Shown here: positions 9,119 to 17,857 of the stretch, in pieces | Layout: every line of letters begins with the position of its first letter | Numbering within the stretch: the first letter of the stretch is position 1 | Origin: Ligilactobacillus ubinensis | GTDB lineage: Bacteria; Bacillota; Bacilli; Lactobacillales; Lactobacillaceae | Assembly: GCF_024160875.1 (NCBI RefSeq) | Contig: NZ_JAIULA010000024.1 | Span: forward strand, 1-44,312 | Reading direction: 5' to 3' | Length of the DNA stretch: 44,312 nt | Made by a program: the position numbers and the translations under genes | The notes under the pieces: generated by a model | What the model was told of the DNA's origin: nothing | The model's input: the letters and a program-made list of their open reading frames with translations, nothing else | Databases searched by the model: none

Positions 9119-9844
9119 TTATTTTAACCAACCACCACTTATATAAAGTGTTTGTCCTGTCATATACGCTGCCTTTTCATCTAACAAAACTTTTACCCAA
9201 TAACTAATTTCATCAACCTTCGCAAAACGACCCATTGGAATTGATTCGTTAACTTTATCTCTTTCTTGCTTTGTAAATGTTCGATTCATTTTTGTATCTA
9301 CAGCACCAGGTGCAACTACATTGACAGTTATTCCAAGTGACGCTACCTCTTTACTGTAGGCATTCACGAAGGAACTCAATGTTCCTTTTAGAGTACTATA
9401 TGCCACTTCCATTGAACTTCCATTTCCACCATAAACTGAGCCAATAAATACAATGCGCCCACACCTGCTTATCGCCAATTTTTGTTCTAATAGTTGAACT
9501 ATTCTAAGTGGTGTATTGACTTGCATTTGTGATAAATTATTAAATTGTTGCTGTTCCAAGTCATGAAACAAACCATATTCCGTTGTTCCTTGAGCAAAAA
9601 TCAGTGCATCTAAAGTAAATAAATTTTCCGTTATTCTAGTAAGATGCTGACTATCAGTCAAATCATACTGCAATAACAAAAAATCCTGTTGTGGATACTT
9701 TACTTGCAATTGCGCATACAGTTTTTGCATTTTTATCTTATTATGAAAATAGTGTAAGTAAAGTGACCATCCATTTTCTGCTAAGTCCAGTGCAATTTGG
9801 TTGCCAATATCTCCTGATGCACCAAAAATTAAAGCCCATTTCAT
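9119..9844 (-). CDS. ymfI: SDR-family oxidoreductase YmfI
   Basis: Short-chain dehydrogenase/reductase of 241 residues. The nucleotide motif GASGDIG is at about residues 8-14 and the catalytic block is YSTLK (Y-x3-K). A PGAVDT strand follows, and MTGQTLYISGGW at the C-terminus is typical. The substrate is unknown; it resembles FabG but sits in the conserved ymfF-ymfH-ymfI-ymfM cluster. Its ATG overlaps the ymfH stop by four bases, so the two are translationally coupled. Confidence 0.88.
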   Translation of the reverse strand: MKWALIFGASGDIGNQIALDLAENGWSLYLHYFHNKIKMQKLYAQLQVKYPQQDFLLLQYDLTDSQHLTRITENLFTLDALIFAQGTTEYGLFHDLEQQQFNNLSQMQVNTPLRIVQLLEQKLAISRCGRIVFIGSVYGGNGSSMEVAYSTLKGTLSSFVNAYSKEVASLGITVNVVAPGAVDTKMNRTFTKQERDKVNESIPMGRFAKVDEISYWVKVLLDEKAAYMTGQTLYISGGWLK

Positions 9845-11145
9845 TTGACATCTTCCTTTGGTAGAACTTGATAGACACTAACTGCCTCAGAGCGAATAAA
9901 ATCTTGTGCAACTTTCTTAATATCATCTAATGTTATCTTCTCAATAATTGGAACTACATCAAATATAGTTGCATCTTCAAACAAATCACCAGCATATTGG
10001 TTAGCAATGCTTTCAAGTGAATTCATACTCGTTATATATCTTCCTATTAATTCACGTTGCGCCAGCTGAAATTCAGACTGCTGATTTACTAATATGTTTT
10101 GTGCATTTTCAGCAATACCAATAATTTCATTGGATAGCTCTTGTGGATTTTTCGTATCTCCACTTATAACAGCAAAGTGGAAACCTCTTTCAATTTGAAA
10201 TTCATATCCAAAGCTATCATCCAGTATTCCTCGCTTATATAATTCTAGATAGTTTTTTGATGACTCACTATATAGTAAGTATAATAACAAATCTATCGTT
10301 AGTTTATATTTTAATCCGTCCCGACCTTCAGGAACAACATCTAATCCACGGATACCAACCATCGTTTTAGGTCTTTGAACATCTAATTCAATCATTCTGT
10401 ATGGAATAATATCTACACTCTCTAAAGTGTTTTCAAACTGAACCCTTTGTATTTTTTGCGCTGAGGGAAAATCTTTTAGGCTTTGATTCTTTTCAATCCA
10501 ACTTGTTAATTCCTCCACGTCAAGTCTTCCAACAATAAACAAGTTCATATTACTTGGTTGATAAAAAGCGTTATAACATGTATACAAAAGCTCTGGTGTG
10601 ATTTGTGCAATTGATTCCACACTACCTGCAATATCAACGCTTAAAGGCGTATTAGGATAGAGATTGCCTAACATTCCAAAAAATAATCGCCAATTAGGAT
10701 CATCATCATACATTTTTATTTCTTGCCCTATAATACCTTTTTCTTTTGCTACTGTTTCATCACTGAAATACGGTGTTTGAACAAAATCTAATAGAATATC
10801 TAGACACTCTTTGACGTTTTTGGTTGCAGAAAAAAGATAACTTGTTCGTGTAAAACTAGTATATGCATTTGCATCTGCTCCATACTTTCCAAATAAATCA
10901 AACGCATCGTAATTTTTCTTTTCAAACAGTTTGTGTTCTAAAAAGTGTGCAATTCCATCGGGAACTTTGCACAATTCGTCTTTATCTAAAGGAGCAAAAG
11001 TGCTGTCAAGCGATCCATAATTTGTAGTTAATATACCATACGTTTTATGGAAGTTGGGACGTGGTAACATGTTTACTTTTAGTCCATTAGGTAAAACAAG
11101 TGTATACAACGTCTCCCCAAATTGTTCGTACTCTTTGACTCTCAT
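9841..11145 (-). CDS. ymfH: M16-family peptidase YmfH (catalytic-type subunit)
   Basis: Zinc peptidase of the insulinase/pitrilysin family, 434 residues. The inverted zinc motif HFLEH (H-x2-E-H) is present near residue 70, followed by the family block NAYTSFTRTSYLF. Two M16 repeats are expected; the second is not catalytic. It is paired with YmfF, which lacks the motif, so the two may form one heterodimeric protease, as inferred for other two-gene M16 systems. It shares one base with ymfF upstream and four with ymfI downstream. The natural substrate is unknown. Confidence 0.9.
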   Translation of the reverse strand: MRVKEYEQFGETLYTLVLPNGLKVNMLPRPNFHKTYGILTTNYGSLDSTFAPLDKDELCKVPDGIAHFLEHKLFEKKNYDAFDLFGKYGADANAYTSFTRTSYLFSATKNVKECLDILLDFVQTPYFSDETVAKEKGIIGQEIKMYDDDPNWRLFFGMLGNLYPNTPLSVDIAGSVESIAQITPELLYTCYNAFYQPSNMNLFIVGRLDVEELTSWIEKNQSLKDFPSAQKIQRVQFENTLESVDIIPYRMIELDVQRPKTMVGIRGLDVVPEGRDGLKYKLTIDLLLYLLYSESSKNYLELYKRGILDDSFGYEFQIERGFHFAVISGDTKNPQELSNEIIGIAENAQNILVNQQSEFQLAQRELIGRYITSMNSLESIANQYAGDLFEDATIFDVVPIIEKITLDDIKKVAQDFIRSEAVSVYQVLPKEDVK

Positions 11146-12416
11146 TAACTACTTTCCTCTCCATTTAAAAAATATACAGCTTGTAAATTAACCATCTTTG
11201 CTACATTACAAACCTCTTCTAAAGTAACTGCAGCTATCTTTTCTTCCCATTCAGTTGCTTGTATTGAAACTTGTGTTATTGTATCCATAACTTGTTGCAA
11301 CATCGCAGTTCCCTGAGAATCATAGCGGCTTTCATAATCTGTCAACAATTCTTTTTTTACATTTTCAAAAGTTTCAACGCTAACATCTCCACTTATCAGG
11401 GAATTTAATTGTCTTTCGATTAATCGTAATACATGTTCTTTATTTTGCGCTTCAATTCCTGTTTGCACATATAAAAACTGTCTAAATGAATCAAAATTAC
11501 TGCTTGCATAGTATGCCATACTTTCTTTTTCTCTAACATTTATGAATAATTTAGAAAGAACTGAGCCTCCAAACAGTGCATTAAATACAAGTGCAGCATA
11601 ATAATTTTCCGTTCGATATGAGATAGGTAAATGATATGCAACATCTAATTTACTTTGATTTAAAGATTGCTTTTCTTCTTTTTGATAAACTGTATTGGTA
11701 ATATTTTGTGTATAATAAATATCACCTAATTGTTTTTTCCTTGCTTCAAATGGTAAATGTGTTAATAATTCAGATAAATCACTTGTTATTAAATCTCCGG
11801 AAATTACTATATTTATAGTGTCTTCTTGCAACATTTTTTGATAATATTCATATGCCATCTTTGCATTGATGTTTTCTAAATCTGTAACATCACCGTAGAC
11901 AGGTGTGTATTGAATTGTATCTAAAAAATACCCCGCTTGTAACTGTAACGATGCATACGTTTGTTTATTTTCTTTAATTGTTTGTATATAGTTAATCAAG
12001 TTTTCTTTTTGTCTAGCAAATGTCTGCAAATCAAACTTTGCTTGTGGCGAAGTAACTAATGGATTAAAAATTACTTCTTGTAAGAATTCAGCTGCTTGTG
12101 TTAATAAATTTTGGTTTCCTTGTAAATACTTGTCATTAACACATGTGAATGAAAAACCGATTGTGTGCATTCTTCCACGACGATTAACTGTCGTTCCAAA
12201 ACTTGCACCATACATTTCAGCTAATTTATCAGAAATTAACTTTTGATTAGGATATTTTTGACTACTAACTTCTAATAAATTCGCAATTAGTGTCCGCATC
12301 GCTAACTCACTTTTATCCTCTAAAATCGTCGTAAAAGACACGTTTATTTTCGTTGTTTTAAATTGCTTTGTTTCAATAAGCGCTGCCGTTACCCCAGTGG
12401 TTACTTGTTTTTGCAA
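11145..12416 (-). CDS. ymfF: M16-family peptidase-like protein YmfF (non-catalytic)
   Basis: M16-like protein of 423 residues without an HxxEH motif, so probably the non-catalytic partner of YmfH. C-terminal family features such as NALFGGSVLSKLFINVREKE are intact. I start at TTG 12416, six bases after AGGAGG (12423-12428). The longer frame that begins at 12485 reads through this SD and adds about 23 residues that do not look like the family. It lies 83 bases downstream of ftsK. Confidence 0.87.
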   Translation of the reverse strand: MQKQVTTGVTAALIETKQFKTTKINVSFTTILEDKSELAMRTLIANLLEVSSQKYPNQKLISDKLAEMYGASFGTTVNRRGRMHTIGFSFTCVNDKYLQGNQNLLTQAAEFLQEVIFNPLVTSPQAKFDLQTFARQKENLINYIQTIKENKQTYASLQLQAGYFLDTIQYTPVYGDVTDLENINAKMAYEYYQKMLQEDTINIVISGDLITSDLSELLTHLPFEARKKQLGDIYYTQNITNTVYQKEEKQSLNQSKLDVAYHLPISYRTENYYAALVFNALFGGSVLSKLFINVREKESMAYYASSNFDSFRQFLYVQTGIEAQNKEHVLRLIERQLNSLISGDVSVETFENVKKELLTDYESRYDSQGTAMLQQVMDTITQVSIQATEWEEKIAAVTLEEVCNVAKMVNLQAVYFLNGEESS

Positions 12417-12499
12417 AAAAATCCTCCTCTTTTTTCCACCATAATTATCTCTAACTATGATAAGGGATATACAACTATAATACAAATTCTATTTTTTAG

Positions 12500-14851
12500 C
12501 TACTCTTCTTTGTCATTTGGAGGTAAAAAAACCTTTCGTGGTTTACTTCCTTCTTGTGGCCCTATTAAACCAGCACTATCTAATTGATCAACAATTCGTG
12601 CTGCTCTATTGTAGCCAATCTTAAACCTTCTTTGGAGAAGAGAAATACTACATTTTTGTTCATGCCTAATGAATTCAATTACTTCACTAAATAATTCATC
12701 TGTTTCATTTGAAGTTGAAGAACCACTTTCAATTTCTTCATCACTAACTTCAATTGAACTATCATAATTAGCTGCTTGCTGTTTTTTAACAAATGTCACG
12801 ACCTTTTCAACATCTGCATCTGAAATAAATGCTCCTTGAACACGAATCGGCTTATTCATTCCCATCGGTAAGAAGAGCATATCCCCACGACCAAGTAATT
12901 TTTCTGCACCAGATTGGTCAATGATTGTCCGTGAATCTGTTCCTGATGAAACTGCAAAAGCTATTCGTGATGGAACGTTTGCCTTAATTAGACCAGTAAT
13001 AACATCCACCGATGGACGTTGTGTTGCCAAAATCATATGAATACCAGCAGCTCGCGCCATTTGTGCCAAGCGTACAATCGAGCCTTCCACTTCATTTGAA
13101 GCTGTCATCATTAAATCGGATAATTCATCAACAATAATAACAATATATGGCATTAATTGGTCACTTTTTCCTAATCCATCTTCTTGTTGACGCTTAATCA
13201 TTGCATTATAACCATTAATATTACGTTGGCCTGTATTTGCAAAACATTCATAACGTCGCTCCATTTCACTAACTAGCTTTTGTAAAGCTCCTGCTGCCTT
13301 TTTAGGATTAGTAACCACTGGAGTTAGTAAATGTGGAATATCGTTGTAAACACCTAATTCAACCTTTTTAGGATCAATAAGGACTAATTTTACTTGTTCT
13401 GGCAAACAATTCATTAACAAACTGGTTATGATACCATTGATTGCCACAGATTTACCACTTCCGGTTGAACCAGCGATTAAAAGATGGGGCATTTTCGTTA
13501 AATCTGCTACAACTAATTCGCCAGAAATATCTCGGCCTAATGGAACCTCCAACGGCTTATTAATATCCTTTTTTTGTGTTGATATTATACTCTTGAAGGA
13601 CACAGTTGCGACATTTTTATTTGGGACTTCAATTCCAACGAGTGATTTTCCTGGAATAGGAGCCTCAATTCGTAAATCTTTAGCTGCTAATGCTAATGCT
13701 AAATCATCACTTAAATTGACAATTTTTGAAACTTTAACCCCAATAGCTGGATGCAATTCATATTTTGTGACAGCAGGTCCTAAAATAGCATTAACAACCT
13801 TTACTTGTACACCAAAGCTTGCCAAAGTTTGTTCTAATAATTTTTTGTTTTTTTGCATAGCCATTTTTTCAGTACTTTGATCTGTTGCACCTACAGAACT
13901 TAACAAAGAATAACTTGGTAATTTATAATCTGTGTTTTGCATCGTGCTTATTTTAGATACTTCAGCTATTTGTATCGGTTCTTCTTTTTCTATTTTTGGT
14001 GAAGCATCCCAAATATTTAATTCTTCAACAGTGTCTACTTCGTTATCAGTACTTTTAATTTTTTCTGGTTTAGAAGCAACTCTATTTGTTAAATTGTTTC
14101 TCTCATATTCCATTATATCAGCTGCTGTATTTTGTTCGTGCGTATCAACTGGCTTTTTCTTAACTATAAAACTGGCTTTTTTGAGTTTTGAAAAAGGTAT
14201 CTTCTTTATTAAAGTAATTACACCAAGTAATATCCATTTTAATAAATTAAATATAAAATACCCACATTTTCCAAGTTCCTTCGCTACACGGCTAAAAGCA
14301 ATATTAAAACAGACACATATTCCCACTATAATTAATAAAGAACTAATAATATATGTTCCAATTTGAGAAACCAAAAAATACGTTACTGTATATAATGCCG
14401 CACCTATAATTCCACCACCAACTGACGTACCGATACTAGCATTTCCAATATCAGCACTCAAGTATTGCCAAGTAATACTGATAAAATGAGTATGTAAGTC
14501 CAACTGTGCAAAAAAATACGCATCCAATCCGAGTAAAAAACCAAATGCAACTAATAAAAATCCAAATAAAATATTAGTTTTCATCTGTGGTTGTTTTCCA
14601 AAAATCAATAAATAACCGCCCAAGATGATAAAGCCACCAAGGCCAATTTGATAAACATCACCTAAAATTAGTCTAACTAGATTAACCATTAGTGTTCCTA
14701 TGTAACCCAAATTAAGCAATCCAATTACACCAAATAGTATAAATATTATTCCAATAACTTGCTGTGAAAATTCAATTTTTTTCTTCTTTTTTGTCGTATT
14801 ACGTCTTCTTTTTCGCGCGGCGGGGCGACTCTTTTTTTGTGTGCGCACCAC
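12500..14851 (-). CDS. ftsK: DNA translocase FtsK/SpoIIIE
   Basis: Septal DNA pump that clears chromosome termini from the division plane. A basic N-terminus (Lys/Arg-rich, 1-26) and four or five transmembrane helices (about 30-195) are followed by a variable linker (about 215-330). The alpha/beta motor carries Walker A GSTGSGKS at 461-468 and the LATQRPSVDVITG block. A winged-helix gamma domain (about 710-775, LLQRRFKIGYNRAARI) reads KOPS/SRS-type sequences. The 783 residues are normal. The start is GTG after GGGAG. It heads the long minus-strand block. Confidence 0.96.
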   Translation of the reverse strand: MVRTQKKSRPAARKRRRNTTKKKKKIEFSQQVIGIIFILFGVIGLLNLGYIGTLMVNLVRLILGDVYQIGLGGFIILGGYLLIFGKQPQMKTNILFGFLLVAFGFLLGLDAYFFAQLDLHTHFISITWQYLSADIGNASIGTSVGGGIIGAALYTVTYFLVSQIGTYIISSLLIIVGICVCFNIAFSRVAKELGKCGYFIFNLLKWILLGVITLIKKIPFSKLKKASFIVKKKPVDTHEQNTAADIMEYERNNLTNRVASKPEKIKSTDNEVDTVEELNIWDASPKIEKEEPIQIAEVSKISTMQNTDYKLPSYSLLSSVGATDQSTEKMAMQKNKKLLEQTLASFGVQVKVVNAILGPAVTKYELHPAIGVKVSKIVNLSDDLALALAAKDLRIEAPIPGKSLVGIEVPNKNVATVSFKSIISTQKKDINKPLEVPLGRDISGELVVADLTKMPHLLIAGSTGSGKSVAINGIITSLLMNCLPEQVKLVLIDPKKVELGVYNDIPHLLTPVVTNPKKAAGALQKLVSEMERRYECFANTGQRNINGYNAMIKRQQEDGLGKSDQLMPYIVIIVDELSDLMMTASNEVEGSIVRLAQMARAAGIHMILATQRPSVDVITGLIKANVPSRIAFAVSSGTDSRTIIDQSGAEKLLGRGDMLFLPMGMNKPIRVQGAFISDADVEKVVTFVKKQQAANYDSSIEVSDEEIESGSSTSNETDELFSEVIEFIRHEQKCSISLLQRRFKIGYNRAARIVDQLDSAGLIGPQEGSKPRKVFLPPNDKEE

Positions 14852-14913
14852 AACAATCGCTCCCTTCCTTTTTTAATATCTTGATTATAACATATCAAAC
14901 AAATATTCTAATA

Positions 14914-14973
14914 AATAAAAAAAGGATAAAAGATAGTTTATTAAACATGTAGTTAAAATCATTATTTATCCTT
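14914..14973 (-). terminator. terminator of trmL
   Basis: AAAGGATAAA (14921-14930) pairs with TTTATCCTTT (14964-14973). On the minus strand the hairpin runs into seven T. It lies about 145 bases past the trmL stop; no gene is seen between. Confidence 0.7.
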
Positions 14974-15117
14974 TAACTGCACCTAAAAAATCTTTAATCC
15001 TAAACTATTATAATAATCCTTCTACTCTTAGTACAAATAACCTATTTTCTTAGAATAGCTTCTACAATGTATTTTTCAAATTAATTATTTTACCAGATTT
15101 TAAGTTTTTATAAATTA

Positions 15118-15630
15118 CTACTTAAGCTTGTCACTTTCGTACATGTGTGTTGTTTCTAAATTTGGAAAACCTTGTTGCCGCAAAACTTCATAAATAACAA
15201 TCGCTGCCGTATTAGATAGATTAAGTGCTCTAATATGCTTATCGTTTTGTGGAATACGAATACACTTTTCTGGATTTTGACGCATAAATACTTCAGGTAA
15301 TCCTGTTGTTTCTTTACCAAATAAGAAATAGTGTTCTGCTACATTATCATTATAATCAATGTCTGTATATGCACGCTCAGCAAATTTAGAAACGATATAA
15401 AGTTTGCTAAGATCAGGTATAGTTTCTAAAAAGGCAGGTAAGTTTTTATGATATGTCACATCTACCTTATCCCAATAATCAAGACCTGCTCTCTTTAAAT
15501 GTTTATCATCCGTAGAAAAGCCTAGCGGTTCAATTAAATGTAGATGGGTATTAGTCCCAGCACAAGTTCGTGCAATATTTCCTGTATTTGCAGGCATTAG
15601 TGGTTCAAACAAAGCAATATGATTTGTCAT
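15118..15630 (-). CDS. trmL: tRNA (cytidine(34)-2'-O)-methyltransferase TrmL
   Basis: SPOUT-class (trefoil knot) SAM-dependent methylase that modifies the wobble base of leucine tRNAs (CmAA and cmnm5UmAA anticodons). The three SPOUT motifs are present: PANTGNIARTC, LFGKETTGLP and IRALNLSNTAAIVIYE. It is 170 residues long, slightly above the usual 155-160 because of the C-terminal tail. ATG 15630 follows AGGGAG. A candidate structured RNA ending in a terminator occupies its leader (15660-15764). A tRNA-Leu(CAA), a natural substrate type, is encoded at 43786. Confidence 0.95.
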   Translation of the reverse strand: MTNHIALFEPLMPANTGNIARTCAGTNTHLHLIEPLGFSTDDKHLKRAGLDYWDKVDVTYHKNLPAFLETIPDLSKLYIVSKFAERAYTDIDYNDNVAEHYFLFGKETTGLPEVFMRQNPEKCIRIPQNDKHIRALNLSNTAAIVIYEVLRQQGFPNLETTHMYESDKLK

Positions 15631-15659
15631 AAAATATCTCCCTTTACAGTTTTAAGGCA

Positions 15660-15764
15660 TAAAAAAAGCGTAACCATTCGGTGTGGGCACGGCGAACAGC
15701 TACGTTAATGAAGTACAATTACTTAGCAACTAACAGCGAACCGATAGTTACTAACAACCGATTT
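15660..15764 (-). ncRNA. candidate structured leader RNA or small RNA before trmL
   Basis: On the minus strand a TATAAT box (15771-15776) precedes an RNA of about 105 nt. Its outer stem is 12 base pairs with one bulge (15740-15751 with 15670-15682), followed by GC and seven U. Inside are GCUGUUA paired with UAAC-gu-AGC and a small hairpin AAGUA-auug-UACUU. A G/C-rich 3' strand (UGUUCGCCGUGCCC) stays free. It could be an attenuator controlling trmL or an independent sRNA. I do not recognise a known riboswitch class. Confidence 0.5.
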
Positions 15765-15841
15765 CTTGAAATTATATTAACACTAGCTTAAAAAATTTTC
15801 AAGCTTTTTTGAAAAATATCAAAAAAATACTTTCAATTAAC

Positions 15842-16342
15842 TTACTTTGCTACTGAAATATACTTTCCTGCAACTAGTTTAACCAAGTCTTCTCTTTTTA
15901 AGCGGACGGATCTTCCAAGTTTACCTGCAGAAACAGATATTTCATCGAAATCCATAATTCTTTTGTCAAAATAAATTGGAAATCCTTTTCTAATATTAAT
16001 CCCTATAGGTGTATTTTCACCATGTATATAACCAGTTATGTTAATTAAATTTTTATTATCTGCTAAATGGACTTGTTTTTTATTCAATTCTTGTGCAATT
16101 AATTTTAAATCTAATTCATATTCAAGCGGTAAACAAACCACTAGGTAATCCTTAGGATCCTTATTAGCTTGAAGAACAATTGTTTTTAACATACTTTTAG
16201 CTTCAATTCCAAGGGCAGCAGCTTCTTTCAAAGCATCTCGTCCGTTATTAATCCAATCGAAATTTGTTTCAACATACTCAATATGATTTTGATCTAAAAT
16301 CCGTTCATCATTAGTTTTTTTTATCTTTTCTTTTTTTGTCAC
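15842..16342 (-). CDS. ybaK: YbaK/EbsC-family aminoacyl-tRNA deacylase
   Basis: Trans-editing protein that hydrolyses mischarged aminoacyl-tRNA, by family typically Cys-tRNA(Pro). It is 166 residues long with a single YbaK/ProX-like domain. Visible features are the DYLVVCLPLEYELDL strand, the GYIHGENTPIG loop and the C-terminal ISVSAGKLGRSV block with conserved G-x-R. The start is GTG with AAAGGAG 9 bases upstream. It lies about 210 bases before trmL but is separated from it by the candidate RNA, and is divergent from guaC. The exact charged-tRNA substrate cannot be read from sequence. Confidence 0.88.
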   Translation of the reverse strand: MTKKEKIKKTNDERILDQNHIEYVETNFDWINNGRDALKEAAALGIEAKSMLKTIVLQANKDPKDYLVVCLPLEYELDLKLIAQELNKKQVHLADNKNLINITGYIHGENTPIGINIRKGFPIYFDKRIMDFDEISVSAGKLGRSVRLKREDLVKLVAGKYISVAK

Positions 16343-16365
16343 GACAATAAACTCCTTTCAGCTAT

Positions 16366-16379
16366 ATTATACGTATAAT
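16366..16379. promoter_or_regulatory. perfect palindrome with TATAAT on both strands
   Basis: ATTATACGTATAAT is a perfect 14-base palindrome giving a -10 hexamer in each direction. The minus-strand copy is well placed for ybaK; the plus-strand copy points toward guaC, 180 bases away. Confidence 0.45.
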
Positions 16380-16452
16380 TCTAATCTCAAAAATCAATTT
16401 AAGTCAACTCTTAAAAATTACGAACTTTTATAGTACCTTTTTTGCTTTTTAA

Positions 16453-16481
16453 TTGACTTCAAGTGATTTATTAAGTACTAT
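16453..16481 (+). promoter_or_regulatory. promoter of guaC
   Basis: TTGACT (16453-16458), a 17-base spacer and TACTAT (16476-16481) make a good vegetative promoter. A weak PurBox-like stretch (TAGCGAACAT, 16512-16521) lies downstream; I do not rely on it. Confidence 0.65.
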
Positions 16482-16557
16482 TATCTTGTTTGCGACTTTA
16501 AAAAGTTTCAATAGCGAACATTTAAATTAAAATGAGTTTTTTATAGGAGGACTTATT

Positions 16558-17538
16558 ATGCCACCAGTATTTGACTATGAAGATGTTCAACTTATTCCTA
16601 ATAAATGCATCGTAAAGAGTCGTTCAGAAGTTGATACCAGAGTTAAATTTGGACCAATGACATTCAATATACCCGTTGTTCCTGCAAATATGCAGACCAT
16701 AATTGATGAAAAATTAGCTATTTGGTTAGCTCAAAATGGTTATTTCTACATTATGCACCGTTTTGATGAAGATGATCGACTTGATTTTATAAAAAGAATG
16801 CACAAACTTGGCTTGTTTGCTTCTATTTCAATAGGTGTAAAGCCTCAAGAATATAAACTTGTCGATGATTTGGCAAAAAAAAATATAATGCCTGAGTATA
16901 TAACCATTGATATTGCCCACGGACATTCTCAAACAGTAATTGATATGATTAAATACATTAAACAAAAACTTTCAGGTGTTTTCTTAATCGCTGGTAATGT
17001 AGGCACTCCCGAGGGCGTACGTGAACTTGAAAATGCTGGAGCTGATGCTACTAAAGTTGGGATTGGTCCTGGTAAAGCTTGTATAACTAAAATAAAAACC
17101 GGTTTTGGTACCGGCGGTTGGCAATTAGCTGCTGTTCGTCTTTGCGCCAAAGCAGCTAGCAAACCCATAATTGCTGATGGCGGTATTAGAACTAACGGTG
17201 ATATCGCTAAATCAATTCGCTTTGGAGCTTCAATGTGTATGATTGGTTCTTTATTCGCAGGTCACGCAGAAACTCCTGGTGAGCTAGTTGAAGATGAAGG
17301 AAAAAAATACAAAGTATATTTTGGTTCCGCATCTCAATATCAAAAAGGTGAATATAAAAATGTAGAAGGAAAAAAACTCTTAGTCCCATATCGCGGCCAT
17401 ATCGAGGATACATTACACGAAATGCAAGAAGATTTACAATCTTCAATCTCATATGCAGGTGGTCGCAAATTAGCTGCACTACGCAATGTTGATTATGTAA
17501 TTGTTAAAAACTCAATTTTCAATGGTGACTCCTTATAA
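16558..17538 (+). CDS. guaC: GMP reductase
   Basis: NADPH-dependent enzyme that converts GMP to IMP and ammonia, rebalancing purine nucleotides. It is an IMPDH/GMPR-type TIM barrel of 326 residues without CBS domains. The catalytic cysteine is in GPGKACITK (Cys175), and the [25 protein letters not shown] and [15 protein letters not shown] phosphate-binding blocks follow. Length and the lack of a CBS insert favour GuaC over GuaB. ATG follows TAGGAGG. It is monocistronic with its own promoter and a stem-loop 75 bases downstream. Confidence 0.95.
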   Translation: MPPVFDYEDVQLIPNKCIVKSRSEVDTRVKFGPMTFNIPVVPANMQTIIDEKLAIWLAQNGYFYIMHRFDEDDRLDFIKRMHKLGLFASISIGVKPQEYKLVDDLAKKNIMPEYITIDIAHGHSQTVIDMIKYIKQKLSGVFLIAGNVGTPEGVRELENAGADATKVGIGPGKACITKIKTGFGTGGWQLAAVRLCAKAASKPIIADGGIRTNGDIAKSIRFGASMCMIGSLFAGHAETPGELVEDEGKKYKVYFGSASQYQKGEYKNVEGKKLLVPYRGHIEDTLHEMQEDLQSSISYAGGRKLAALRNVDYVIVKNSIFNGDSL

Positions 17539-17613
17539 TCTTTGTATTTAGTTTGAGATTAGATTTTTTTAATTTTTCATTAGTAAATATTTACACAAAA
17601 ACATACTACTGAT

Positions 17614-17645
17614 GAGTCTGGGATAAAAATTCCAGACTCTCTTTA
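17614..17645 (+). terminator. stem-loop terminator after guaC
   Basis: GAGTCTGGGA (17614-17623) pairs with TCCAGACTC (17631-17639), then TCTTTATC. The T tract is imperfect. It resembles the element at 181-215 in layout. Confidence 0.6.
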
Positions 17646-17857
17646 TCTCCACATGTTTAATACCAAAATCTACGTTAAAGAGCATCAAATTGCGCTTAGC
17701 CTTATAATTTAGGCAATTTCAACTCACGAATTATTTAATTAATGAAAGTAATACTCTCTTACTTTTTTATTTCATATTTTCCAATTCAATTCGTGCATTT
17801 TTATTAAAAATATGTTAAATTAATACCTGTTTAGTATTTTAATTTGGAGTGAAAAAA
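17646..17857 (+). other. leader region of the symporter gene
   Basis: AT-rich spacer with an inverted repeat (GCCT..AGGC inside AAATTG..CAATTT, about 17687-17722). No open frame is seen. A promoter is expected, but no hexamer pair convinces me. Confidence 0.35.

Noticed and set aside
16512-16521. PurBox-like sequence before guaC
   Set aside because: It is a single partial match placed downstream of the likely start site; a second box is missing.
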